From assembly GCA_019637225.1 (NCBI GenBank), contig JAHBWC010000054.1, positions 1 through 56,697 of the forward strand: DNA of 56,697 nt. The letters run 5' to 3'. A program made the translations under genes and the position numbers. This stretch comes from Labilithrix sp. GTDB taxonomy: Bacteria; Myxococcota_A; Polyangia; Polyangiales; Polyangiaceae. The notes under the pieces are model-generated. The model searched no databases. It worked only from the letters and a program-made list of their open reading frames with translations, and was not told where the DNA came from. Below, piece after piece: positions 37,501 to 44,706 of the stretch; within the stretch, counting starts at the first letter, position 1; each line of letters opens with the position of its first letter.

Positions 37501-37794
37501 TTTCTTGTGAGCGATGGCCTTGACGAGAGCAGCCCGAATCTCCGTGCGGTGCTTGGCTGAAAACGGACTTGGGAAGAACTTGTACTGGAAACCGGTTGTT
37601 CCGACGGCACGCGTCGCAAAACTATCGAGTCCGGCATAATCGCCAGCCGCATCGTTTAGGAGCGTGAGACTCTCCGCTTGCTCGTGCGCTACGTGGAAGA
37701 GGAGGAGATCGATGATGTGGGCGAACTCCTTGCCTCCAACGGCCCCCTTTGGAAGGAGTTCGTGGAGGGTCTTTACCTGTGCAATGCGCGGCAT
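34501..37794 (-). CDS. NACHT (NLR-like) NTPase with probable PD-(D/E)xK nuclease N-terminus; putative anti-phage protein
   Basis: A 1097-residue protein. Residues about 1-165 carry an effector-like domain with GDYAGLDSFA (Asp57) and GFQYKFFPSPFSAKHR (Gln70, Lys72). This D-x12-QxK spacing fits a PD-(D/E)xK nuclease. Then come WVLVTPEDL, ITIDHWGHKALQALF and ICLYYYPEL, phrases typical of this NACHT-associated N-terminus. The NACHT module has Walker A GDPGSGKSTLL (254-264), Walker B LLCFDGLDELPD (342-353), a sensor-like IVTSR and FVHMTFQEYL near 587-597. About 450 helical residues follow, a likely sensor region. By hand count 25 of 60 bases at 36841-36900 are G+C, unlike the neighbours (39 of 60 at 53041-53100), so it was probably acquired. 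The last 25 or so codons run into IS-like GC-rich DNA, so the native C-terminus may be altered. ATG 37794 is preferred over 37830. Confidence 0.88.
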   Translation of the reverse strand: MPRIAQVKTLHELLPKGAVGGKEFAHIIDLLLFHVAHEQAESLTLLNDAAGDYAGLDSFATRAVGTTGFQYKFFPSPFSAKHRTEIRAALVKAIAHKKESRLTRWVLVTPEDLTETSKRAGGDVTWWQSLRAQAAASDITIDHWGHKALQALFIKFPRICLYYYPELVPGGASARKELRDIRKKYDSNLNAKYRNIKFVGMSVYKPETARDIPMEHIYIPLQLITEHSDDNPDGLSRVNPSTILSNGGRHVILGDPGSGKSTLLRFLALAGQTRSLQERFKIEPAPARLPVLIVLRRYADALKSNIETSLLDHIIQSTQADFSLQSADSDFFHFYLESGRALLCFDGLDELPDSSFKEIVRDRIVALLETYPGNTCIVTSRIVGYDAEIRFPRDFAHHKLSKLSLPEIVQFVNDWYVAREPSKSDRDTSIQSLVQVIRDPDHESIRDLARNPLLLTIIALVHRIDAVLPDERVVLYQKCTETLLNTWHTWKYKDQADGVARSRVERWNRGRIEGIAYWMQQRSVGSGSMSRAIVTHAEVATYLEGHIRLESGHEPSFDAEVAADSFLRFVRSKAGLLVEVGDGQYSFVHMTFQEYLTSSHVLTISESGGAESLWRHIESVTGLDRWNETVRLLVASLRSDESKAVLIQHLLKQCEGLCTPERATLLLGLLVDRVEQAKVAAGPILRAFLRAAIGIRKFEDYARATSRVRSLLRRQPEYTTTVVSESRELCATMTSSEARRVGFAVLAVCSDAAAAFETQPQLHSDSWVAALMREPDPSLTTTSIVDMSIDLALMQPLTNIAAACAIGGSMASSPLHAANHAFRSLLASLLAEPAPGPFFDLARNIRMLWGFDHIVPAFVSNSVRHAPRSSWFNVFPRDRRGIGRQSSARLRSRRLLKSVELNELGPLSSALLSCLHDGEPARAWDAVLADRQVSKIVAELIVRGIGASRTAGWIEMLIHAALPAFRTRKFDSRQLDKIVKGTIAPGEEEIAGVVLLLGAAAHLYSGDEKPSFKKLAASASKSSNLSLRLAVLFFLAAAGNDAVAHQLRDILVGDGGAFAPVLGSVGWMPNGGRRDDSHHGSQPSADEGGRVAGPAST

Positions 37795-37831
37795 GATTGC
37801 ACGATAACGCCATGTTTGGCGATTGTGCAAT
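37779..37831. promoter_or_regulatory. GTGCAAT heptamer triplet and palindrome at the NACHT gene start
   Basis: ATTGCAC (37796-37802) and GTGCAAT (37825-37831) form the arms of an imperfect palindrome that also contains CGCC (37808-37811) and GGCG (37818-37821). A third heptamer, GTGCAAT (37779-37785), lies within codons 4-6 of the gene. The palindrome ends 2 bases upstream of the ATG, where a bound protein or an mRNA hairpin would block initiation. Operator function is inferred. Confidence 0.45.
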
Positions 37832-37907
37832 ACCTAAACGCGTCCATAGGTCTATGCTCGGAGGGAGGGGGGACCTGAAGGTGCTAAGCTGAGGGAGCCT
37901 CAAATTC

Positions 37908-38300
37908 TTACAAGATCCCAAGCGCTTTGGACGAGGACATCGTGCCCCGGACGATCTTGTCGAAGGCGGTCATCCGCGACTCGAACTAGTTGTCGCGCAT
38001 GATCGTGAGTTGTCGATACCCGGGAAGTTCCCTGCCAGAAGGGCGAGTGAGTTCGGTGCTTGTGGGTGCTGGACTTCAGCGTGCTATCGAGGCCTGAAGC
38101 TTCGCTTGCGCCACCGAGGAGGGGGAGTTCGCGCGTGCGCGATCGCAAAGAGCGTAAAGAGGAAGAGGAGGCGATCGCGGCGGTCGGTCCGCCGGATATG
38201 CGTGGCCTTGAGCCCGACGCCGAACCGAATGTCCTTCGCGTCGCGGAACGTTTCGTCGATGGTGAAGCGGCGACCGTACAGCTTCACCGCCTCCGATGCC
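37908..38300 (-). pseudogene. degenerate IS4-family transposase remnant
   Basis: Minus-strand fragments in three frames reconstruct the C-terminal part of an IS4-type DDE transposase. They are VKLYGRRFTIDETFRDAKDI and RFGVGLKATHIRRTDRRDRL (38287 to about 38150), then LLGGASEASGLDSTLKSSTH and RTHSPFWQG in a second frame (about 38130-38045). The end, MTAFDKIVRGTMSSSKALGI, is in a third frame and stops at 37908. YGRRFTIDETFRDAK is the Y-R-E-K signature region, with Asp at the usual Glu position. At least two frameshifts and an internal stop make it dead. Upstream DNA to about 38530 may be the N-terminal half but is too decayed to align by eye. Confidence 0.75.
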
Positions 38301-38764
38301 GTGCTCGCGCTGAGCGCGTTGGGCGAGGCACCTCGCGTCCTTCATGTTCCGGTTTGCCTTGCGGATCATGGACACTCGACGATCTGCGGATGGCATGGCG
38401 CGCTCGCAGGGATCGCGAAACCGCTCGTGTCGGCAATGCGCGAGGACGCCTTCGCACAACCGTATCGAATGCGGCTGGCAGGACTTGCATGCGAACGTCA
38501 CCCGCAACCACCGCTGCAAGACCATGCCCAGCTGCGCGCTAACACGTGGCGATGTCTTAACGGCTACCGATGGCGTCGTGACGGCGTGACGCCATCGGCG
38601 GTCCGCCTGCCCGCCTGATGGCTATTCGAGAATCACGAGCGGTGGGTTTTTTGTCTTGCGTCGGAGAGTGAATGATGTATCGCCACGAACCCTGTCGCTC
38701 GCCGGGCTCATTGAAGTCCGTGCGTTGGAGGGCGTCCGAGCCTCTATGATTCGGCTCGAGCCCA
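38301..38764. other. gene-poor segment between IS4 remnant and STAND regulator
   Basis: About 460 bases without a convincing gene. The first 230 are probably decayed IS4 transposase DNA. The rest contains the 11-bp inverted repeat at 38567-38598, a GGGTTTTTT run near 38644 and the presumed promoter of the regulator gene at 38765. Confidence 0.5.
38567..38598. repeat. perfect 11-bp inverted repeat
   Basis: CCGATGGCGTC (38567-38577) and GACGCCATCGG (38588-38598) are exact reverse complements separated by 10 bases. It lies at the right edge of the accessory island. It may be a transposon end, a terminator stem without a T-run, or a protein site. Confidence 0.5.
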
Positions 38765-41700
38765 GTGAAGCTGCCTCTCATCGGTCGTGATGACGCCGCC
38801 GCCGCGGTGCGCGCCCTCGTGGTGCAGAACCCGGTCGTCTTCGTCTATGGCGTCGCCGGGGTGGGCAAGACCGCGCTGGTTCGCGCGGCGCTCGCGGCGG
38901 CCGCCGAGGCGCGTGAGGTGCCGGCCGTCGTCCACGTGTCGCTCGAGGGGGTGACCGAGGCGCGCGAGGTGCTCGATCGCACGGCGCGCACGATGGGCGT
39001 TCCCCGGCCGGAGCGCGGCGCGCGCGAGGAAGAGGAGCTGGTGCGGCTCCTCGCGAACACGCCCGCCACCGTGGTCTTCGACGACGTCGACACCGACTCG
39101 CCGAAGAAGCTCGTGCCGCTCGTCGCGCGCTTCGCGGCGCAGCACCTGTCGTCGCGGATCGTGCTCGTGTCGCGACGCTTCGTGAGCGCGAAGGAGGTCG
39201 GCTTCCGCGCCCCGGCGTTCGCGGTCGAGCCGCTCGGCGAAGAGGCGGCGATCGAGGTCGTGCGCGCGATCGAGGCGGCGCGAGGGCGCTCGCTCGCCGC
39301 CGACATCGCCGCGGCCACCGGCGGCAACCCGATGCTCATCCACCTGGCGCTCGCGGGGGACGTGCTCGGCGCGCGCGTGTCGATCGATCCGACCGAGGCG
39401 CTCCGGCAGGCCATCGAGGCGCGCCGCGGAGGCGCCGAGGGCGCGGTGCTGGCGCTCCTCGCGGCGGCGGGCTCGGCCCTCGACGAAGCGGAGGTCACGC
39501 GCGCGCTCGGGAAGGGCGCGGAGGCGGCGATCGACGAGCTCCGCAAGCACCTCATCGTCGTGCGCGAGGGCAGGCGCGTCTCGATCTCGGCGCCGGCCGC
39601 GGCGCTCGCGCGCGGGGCGCTCGGCGATCCCAAGCCGGCGACCTGGAAGGCGCTCGCGCGCCTCGGCGATCGCGTGCTCGCGGCCTCGCCCAACGACGAC
39701 GCGGCCCTGCTCGTCGCGGCGCGCGCGCGCGTCGAGCAAGGCGATGCCGCCGGCGCGCTCCTCCTCTTGAAGCAGCACCCGATCGCGCGGGCTGCCGCGG
39801 ATCCGGGGCGGCTCGAGAAGATCCTTCGCGACGTCGGGGCGCGGAGCGCCGGCGATCGGCTCGACGCGCTCCGCCTGCTCGCGCGCGAGCAGCTCCGCGC
39901 CGCCGACTACGAGGCCGCGCGGCGGACGCTCGACGATCTGCCGCGGCCGCGCACGCGCGAGGACGCCGAGCGCGCGGCGTTGCTCCGCGCGGAGTGCCAC
40001 GTGCGCGCGGGCGAGCCCGAGGCGGCGCAGCGGGCGATCGACGAGCTCGTCCCGGTTCGTGGCGGCGCGCAGCCCGGGCCTGCGCTCGCGCTGACGCAGG
40101 CTCAGCTCGCGATCCTCCGCGGCGAGCTCGCCGAGGCGCGCAGGGTCGCCGAGCGCCTCGCCCCGGCGACCGCGCGCTCGGCGACGCTCGAGGCGCGTCG
40201 CGCCGTCGAGATCGCGGCGAGCTGGCTCTACGAGGAGCGCTACGAGCGCACGCACGAGTGGATCACACGCGCGCGCGCGGCCCAGCGGGCGGCCGGCGTC
40301 CCGCTCGAGCCGGTCATCACGATCCTCGACGTCCACGCGCTCCTCGGCCTCGGCCTCGTGGATCGAGCCGACGAGGTGGTCGCCCGCGAGGCGCGCGGCC
40401 GTCCGATCGGGCCCATGCTCGAGGTCGCGCTCCTCGTGCGCCGAGGCGAGGCGCGGAGAGCGCTCGAGGTCGGCGACGCGGCCATCTCGGCGCTCGGCCG
40501 GCGCGCGGACCTCTTGTTCCGGTCGGTCGTCGCGCGCGATCTGGCGCGCGCGGCCATGGCGATCGGCGACCTCTCGCGCGCGACGCGGATGCTGCGCCTC
40601 ACCGAGGCAGGCGCCGACGAGCCCGGCCTCGCCACGCTCCGGCCCATCTGCGACGCGGAGGCCGCGCGGCTCGCGCTGGCGAAGGGCGAGCCGGCGCGCG
40701 CGATCGAGAGGATCGATCGCGCGCACGGAGCGATCGGCGGCTCGCCGTTCATCGCGATCGATCGCGACGTCATCCATGGGCTCCCCCCGAGGGTCGACGC
40801 GCACGATCCGCCGGTCGCGCGCGCCTACGCGTCGCTGCGGGGCGCCGAGGGGGCCGTGGCCGCCGGGGCGCTCGACGACGCCGTTCGCCTCGCCGAGTCC
40901 GCCGCGCAGTTCTACGTCGAGGCGTCCCTCCACCACGAAGCCGCGCGCGCCCAGCTCGCGCTCGCGGAGGCGCTCGCGAGGCTCGCCATCAAGGACGTCG
41001 CGAAGGACCACGCGTCCCGCGGCGACGTCACGAAGGACCGCGGGTCTCGCGGCGACGTCACGAAGGACCGCGCGTCCCGCGGCGACGTCACGAAGGACCG
41101 CGCGTCTCGCGGCGACGTCGCGAAGGACGGCGCGTCCGCAAAGAAGCGCGCGGCGAAGGCCGGCGACGAGCGCCCGGAAGCGGCGCGCGCCGAGCTGTTC
41201 GTCCGCGCGGAGCGGACGCTCGACAGCTGCGTCGCCGTCGCGGCGCCTCGCGGCTACGCGCCGATCCTGGTGGGCGCGTCCCTCGTCCGCGCGGCGATCT
41301 GCGAAGCGCGAGGCGATCTCGACGCCGCGGCCTCGGCGCTCGGCGACGCGCTCCGCGTCGCGGGGGACGGCGCGGACGCGACGCTCGTGCTCGCCGCGCG
41401 TCGCGTCGGAGCGATCCCGGCGTTCGAGGCGCGCGCCCGTCCGGCGTCGCGTGGTCCGTGGGCGCCCGTCGTCGAGCGTCTCGGCCTCGCCCGTCCGGCC
41501 GACGTCATCTGGCGGATCGGCGCGCGCGCCTGGCTCCGGGCCTCCGGCGATCCTCCGCCGGAGAAGGTCGCGTGCGCGGTCGACGTCGACGCGCGGAAGG
41601 TCCGCGCGGACGACAGCCGTTCGCTCACGCTCCCGGAGCAGCGCGTCGCGCTCTTGTGCGCGCTCGCCGAGGCTGGCGACGACGGCGCCACGCTCGAGGA

Positions 41701-41902
41701 CCTCTTCGCGCGCGTGTGGAAGGGCACGTTCCACCCGCTGCGCCACCGCAACGCGGTCTACGTCGCGCTCGCCCGGCTGAAGGACAGCCTCAAGCCCTTC
41801 TCGCACGACGTGACCATCGCGCACGACGGCGAGCGTTACCGCCTCGCGGGCGGCGCGCCCGTCGGCGTACGGCGGCGCATCGACTTCGGCCGCCCGAGCT
41901 GA
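38765..41902 (+). CDS. STAND-type ATPase/TPR regulator with C-terminal winged helix
   Basis: A 1045-residue protein starting at GTG 38765. The N-terminus is an NTPase: IGRDDAAAAVRALV, P-loop YGVAGVGKTALV (Lys35, Thr36) and Walker B ATVVFDDVDT near 103-112. A helical region follows, then TPR-like repeats rich in Ala, Arg and Glu between about residues 300 and 740. A hydrophilic repeat (residues 743-792) breaks the TPR region. The last 90 residues (about 954-1035) form a winged helix: LTLPEQRVALLCALAEAG, GATLEDLFARVWKG, HRNAVYVALARLKDSL and DGERYRLAG, as in OmpR/SARP-type output domains. It is probably a signal-responsive transcription regulator, like MalT but with the DNA-binding domain of another type. 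GC and codon use match core genes, unlike the adjacent NACHT gene. Confidence 0.85.
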   Translation: MKLPLIGRDDAAAAVRALVVQNPVVFVYGVAGVGKTALVRAALAAAAEAREVPAVVHVSLEGVTEAREVLDRTARTMGVPRPERGAREEEELVRLLANTPATVVFDDVDTDSPKKLVPLVARFAAQHLSSRIVLVSRRFVSAKEVGFRAPAFAVEPLGEEAAIEVVRAIEAARGRSLAADIAAATGGNPMLIHLALAGDVLGARVSIDPTEALRQAIEARRGGAEGAVLALLAAAGSALDEAEVTRALGKGAEAAIDELRKHLIVVREGRRVSISAPAAALARGALGDPKPATWKALARLGDRVLAASPNDDAALLVAARARVEQGDAAGALLLLKQHPIARAAADPGRLEKILRDVGARSAGDRLDALRLLAREQLRAADYEAARRTLDDLPRPRTREDAERAALLRAECHVRAGEPEAAQRAIDELVPVRGGAQPGPALALTQAQLAILRGELAEARRVAERLAPATARSATLEARRAVEIAASWLYEERYERTHEWITRARAAQRAAGVPLEPVITILDVHALLGLGLVDRADEVVAREARGRPIGPMLEVALLVRRGEARRALEVGDAAISALGRRADLLFRSVVARDLARAAMAIGDLSRATRMLRLTEAGADEPGLATLRPICDAEAARLALAKGEPARAIERIDRAHGAIGGSPFIAIDRDVIHGLPPRVDAHDPPVARAYASLRGAEGAVAAGALDDAVRLAESAAQFYVEASLHHEAARAQLALAEALARLAIKDVAKDHASRGDVTKDRGSRGDVTKDRASRGDVTKDRASRGDVAKDGASAKKRAAKAGDERPEAARAELFVRAERTLDSCVAVAAPRGYAPILVGASLVRAAICEARGDLDAAASALGDALRVAGDGADATLVLAARRVGAIPAFEARARPASRGPWAPVVERLGLARPADVIWRIGARAWLRASGDPPPEKVACAVDVDARKVRADDSRSLTLPEQRVALLCALAEAGDDGATLEDLFARVWKGTFHPLRHRNAVYVALARLKDSLKPFSHDVTIAHDGERYRLAGGAPVGVRRRIDFGRPS
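40991..41140 (+). repeat. five 30-bp tandem repeats inside the regulator gene
   Basis: Five contiguous 30-bp units of the form GGCGACGTCACGAAGGACCG plus CGCGTCCCGC. Units 3 and 4 are nearly identical; the outer units diverge. Each unit equals ten codons, encoding GDVTKDRASR with variants (KDVAKDHASR, GDVTKDRGSR, GDVAKDGASA). Unit length divisible by three keeps the frame when the copy number changes. Confidence 0.9.
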
Positions 41903-41980
41903 TCTCCTCCGGCCGCCGATCGCGCCGGAGCGCCGGACCGGTGTTGAGATCGCGGCGACGTCCCGCGTATCCTCGGCCGG

Positions 41981-43546
41981 ATGTGGAGAGGTGGCGCGCG
42001 GCTCGTGGTCGGCTGGAGCCTGGCGCTCGGTTGGGCGGGGTGCGCGTCCGAGGCGGATCCTGCCGACGAGGCTCCGCCCGGTCAGGACGGGCCCGACACG
42101 AAGGCCCCCGACGATCCGCTCGATCCCGACGACAAGCCTCCGACGCCGGGTCCCACCGCGACGTGCACGATGGCCACGGACGTCGCGCTCACCGTCGAGG
42201 AGCAGCGGCTCGCGAACCGCCTGCCCGGCAAGACCGTCGCGTTCGCCGAGGAGCTCCTCGCGGGCACCGGCTTCGACGTCTTCGAGCGTGACTTCGCCGC
42301 CGAGCTCTGCACGAACGGGAAGGCCGGCGCCGCCAGCGTCGACGAGACGAAGGCGCTCGTGACCGCCGCGGGCAAGCGCCTTTGGCGCGCCGCGGTCGAC
42401 CGGGTCCAGGGCAAGAAGACGATGGGCACGCTGCCGGCGGGCGACGACCGGATGCTCTACTGGGCCCGCCTCACGATGACGAAGACGCTCCGCGCCTTTC
42501 GTCCGTCGTTCGCGGTCTCCGAGGCCCAGCGCGAGGCGCTCGCCTGGGAGCTCGAGCGCGCGTCGCGTGGCCAGTACGACATCGCGCTGCCCGCCGGAGC
42601 CGACTACGTGCGCGTCATCGTCAGCGGCTTCGACCCCTTCACGCTGGGCACGCCGGGAGGGCAGAGCGTGAACATCCGCATCGGCAACCCGTCGGGCGCC
42701 GCGGCGCTCGCGTACGACGGGCTCGAGGTGCCCTTGCCGAACGGCAAGAAGGCGCGCTTCGAGGCCTATGTCTTGCCGGTCAACTACGGACCGTTCGAGC
42801 GCGGCATGCAGGAGGACACGCTCGGCCCGTGGTTCAAGGCCGGCCCGTCGCGCGTCGACGTGGCGGTGACGATGAGCCAGGGCGGCGCCTACGAGTTCAC
42901 GCTCGAGGAGTGGAACGGCCGCTACCACGGAGGCTTCGAGGGCAACGACGACATCGCGACGTGCAAGGGCGCCGGCGGCGCGCCGCCGCTCGCGAGCACG
43001 CCCGGCTGCAACATCCTGCCTCCGTCGCGCTGGGTCGGCTACGAGAGCATCCCCTGGTCGCGCGAGCAGCCGCCGCAGTTCGTCGAGAGCACGCTGCCGA
43101 TCGCGCCGATGCTCGCGGCCAACACCGGGAGCCAGGTCCCGAGGCCGCCCGGATCGGGCGCGTCCAGCGGCAACGCCTTCGACGTGGTGTGGGGCTACGA
43201 GTACACGTACTTCCCCGACTGCGCGTCGTCCGCCACGCAGTCGTTTTCGCCCGCGCCTTCACCGACGTTCCCGCCGGCCGTCGCGCCCGTCGCGCCGCCG
43301 GCGACCGCGTGCGCGCGGATCGGCAGCGGCGGCGACTACCTCTCGAACGAGAGCGCGTACCGCGCCACGCTCCTGCGCGACGCGCTCGGGCTCAGCATCC
43401 CGGTGGGCCACATCCACGTGCCCGTGATGACGCGCTTCGACGCCGGCAACGACAGCCTCGTCACCGACGCGAGGTTCGAGGCCTACCGCGCCGCCATCGT
43501 CGCTCAAGGCCGCCTCCTGCTCGAAGCGGTCGTGAAGTCGCTGTAG
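41981..43546 (+). CDS. pyroglutamyl-peptidase I (C15)-like lipoprotein
   Basis: A 521-residue protein with signal and lipobox LGWAGC, an Asp/Pro-rich linker, a 130-residue helical region and a C15-like domain from about residue 205. VIVSGFDPFTLG matches the V.VTGFEPFGG entry of pyroglutamyl peptidases, NIRIGNPSGAAALAYDGLEV the N-P-S segment, and PVGHIHVPVM the G.(I)HVP segment with the catalytic His. In canonical enzymes the Cys lies in AG.YLCN; here the aligned segment is NESAYRATLLRDAL, with Ala where Cys is expected. It is therefore either inactive or uses another residue. It is more than twice the length of canonical enzymes. It is convergent with a proline iminopeptidase gene. Confidence 0.75.
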   Translation: MWRGGARLVVGWSLALGWAGCASEADPADEAPPGQDGPDTKAPDDPLDPDDKPPTPGPTATCTMATDVALTVEEQRLANRLPGKTVAFAEELLAGTGFDVFERDFAAELCTNGKAGAASVDETKALVTAAGKRLWRAAVDRVQGKKTMGTLPAGDDRMLYWARLTMTKTLRAFRPSFAVSEAQREALAWELERASRGQYDIALPAGADYVRVIVSGFDPFTLGTPGGQSVNIRIGNPSGAAALAYDGLEVPLPNGKKARFEAYVLPVNYGPFERGMQEDTLGPWFKAGPSRVDVAVTMSQGGAYEFTLEEWNGRYHGGFEGNDDIATCKGAGGAPPLASTPGCNILPPSRWVGYESIPWSREQPPQFVESTLPIAPMLAANTGSQVPRPPGSGASSGNAFDVVWGYEYTYFPDCASSATQSFSPAPSPTFPPAVAPVAPPATACARIGSGGDYLSNESAYRATLLRDALGLSIPVGHIHVPVMTRFDAGNDSLVTDARFEAYRAAIVAQGRLLLEAVVKSL

Positions 43547-43554
43547 CGGACGGG

Positions 43555-44517
43555 TCAGCGCCGGAAGCGATCGGTCGCGCTGACGAGCTCGTGGACGGTG
43601 CCCGGCTCGCTCGCCGCGTGGCCGGCGTCCGGCACGAGGTGGAGGTCGGCCTCCGGCCACGCCACGTGGAGGTCCCACGCGCTCTTCGCCGGGCACACCA
43701 CGTCGTAGCGGCCCTGCACGATCACGCCCGGGATCTTGCGCAGCTTCTCGACGTTGGCCGGCGCGAGCAGCTCGCGTCCGCCGGTCAGCCAGCCGTCGTT
43801 GACGAAGTAGTGGCACTCGATGCGCGCGAAGGCGAGGGCGAAGTCGTCGCCCGCCGTCCGCGCGATGAGCTCCGCGTTCGGGATGAGGCAGCTCGTGCGC
43901 CCCTCCCACACGCTCCACACCTTCGCCGCCGCGCGCTGCACGGCGGGGTCCGACGACGTCAGACGCGCGTAGTACGCGCGAAGCAGATCGCCGCGCTCCG
44001 CCGCCGGGATGTGCGTGAGGTAGTCGTGCCACGCGTCCGGGAACAGCCAGCTCGCTCCGTCCTGGTAAAACCAGCGGATCTCCTCGCGGCGGAGGAGGAA
44101 GATCCCACGGAGAACGAGCTCGGTGACGCGGCTCGGATGCGTCTCGGCGTAGGCGAGGGCGAGGGTGCTGCCCCACGAGCCGCCGAAGACCTGCCACCGC
44201 TCGATCGCGAGGTGCTCGCGGAGCCTCTCGATGTCGGCGACGAGGTCCCACGTCGTGTTGTCCTCGAGCGACGCGAACGGCGTCGAGCGCCCGCAGCCGC
44301 GCTGATCGAACAGGACGATGCGGTACGCCTTCGGATCGAAGTAGCGCCGGTGCTTCGGCTCGGTGCCGCCGCCGGGCCCGCCGTGGAGGAACACCACCGG
44401 CTTGCCGTTCGGGTTGCCGCTCTCCTCGAAGTAGAGGTCGTGACCGCCGCCGACCTGGAGACGACCCGTGCGGTAGGGCTCGATGTCGGGGTAGAGGACG
44501 CGCTGCTCGGTGGCCAT
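43555..44517 (-). CDS. pip: proline iminopeptidase (peptidase S33)
   Basis: Cytoplasmic alpha/beta-hydrolase that removes N-terminal proline from peptides (320 residues, the usual length). Visible are the oxyanion region FLHGGPGGGTEPKHRRYFDP, LFDQRGCGRSTPFASLEDNT (strongly conserved in this family), the nucleophile elbow GGSWGSTLALAYAE, the acid in GRYDVVCP and the His in DAGHAASEP. No signal peptide. Converges on the C15-like lipoprotein gene with 8 bases between stops, and is divergent from tldD. Confidence 0.95.
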   Translation of the reverse strand: MATEQRVLYPDIEPYRTGRLQVGGGHDLYFEESGNPNGKPVVFLHGGPGGGTEPKHRRYFDPKAYRIVLFDQRGCGRSTPFASLEDNTTWDLVADIERLREHLAIERWQVFGGSWGSTLALAYAETHPSRVTELVLRGIFLLRREEIRWFYQDGASWLFPDAWHDYLTHIPAAERGDLLRAYYARLTSSDPAVQRAAAKVWSVWEGRTSCLIPNAELIARTAGDDFALAFARIECHYFVNDGWLTGGRELLAPANVEKLRKIPGVIVQGRYDVVCPAKSAWDLHVAWPEADLHLVPDAGHAASEPGTVHELVSATDRFRR

Positions 44518-44706
44518 GTGCGCGATTTAGCACGTCCACGGGGACCTCGGGGGCGAGCGGCGAGGCGTGCGGACCGATCGCCGTCGCCGCGGTCTCCGGG
44601 CGGGCCAGGTTGCCGCGCCGCTCGGCGTCCGCGATCGCAGCGAGCGTGGGCAGCGCGCCCGAGCGCCGGCGTCCTCGTCCGGAGACGAGTCGTGTACCCT
44701 CGGCCC

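Noticed and set aside
37845..37856. CATAG-GT-CTATG short palindrome upstream of the NACHT gene
   Set aside because: Five-base arms are too short to be meaningful on their own in AT-rich DNA.
40991..41140. CRISPR-like array
   Set aside because: Repeats are contiguous with no spacers and are codon-aligned within a gene.
38744..42928. A 1394-codon open frame antisense to the STAND regulator
   Set aside because: Composition is extreme Arg/Glu/Ala with no domain. It mirrors the codon bias of the plus-strand gene, which has a P-loop and winged helix.
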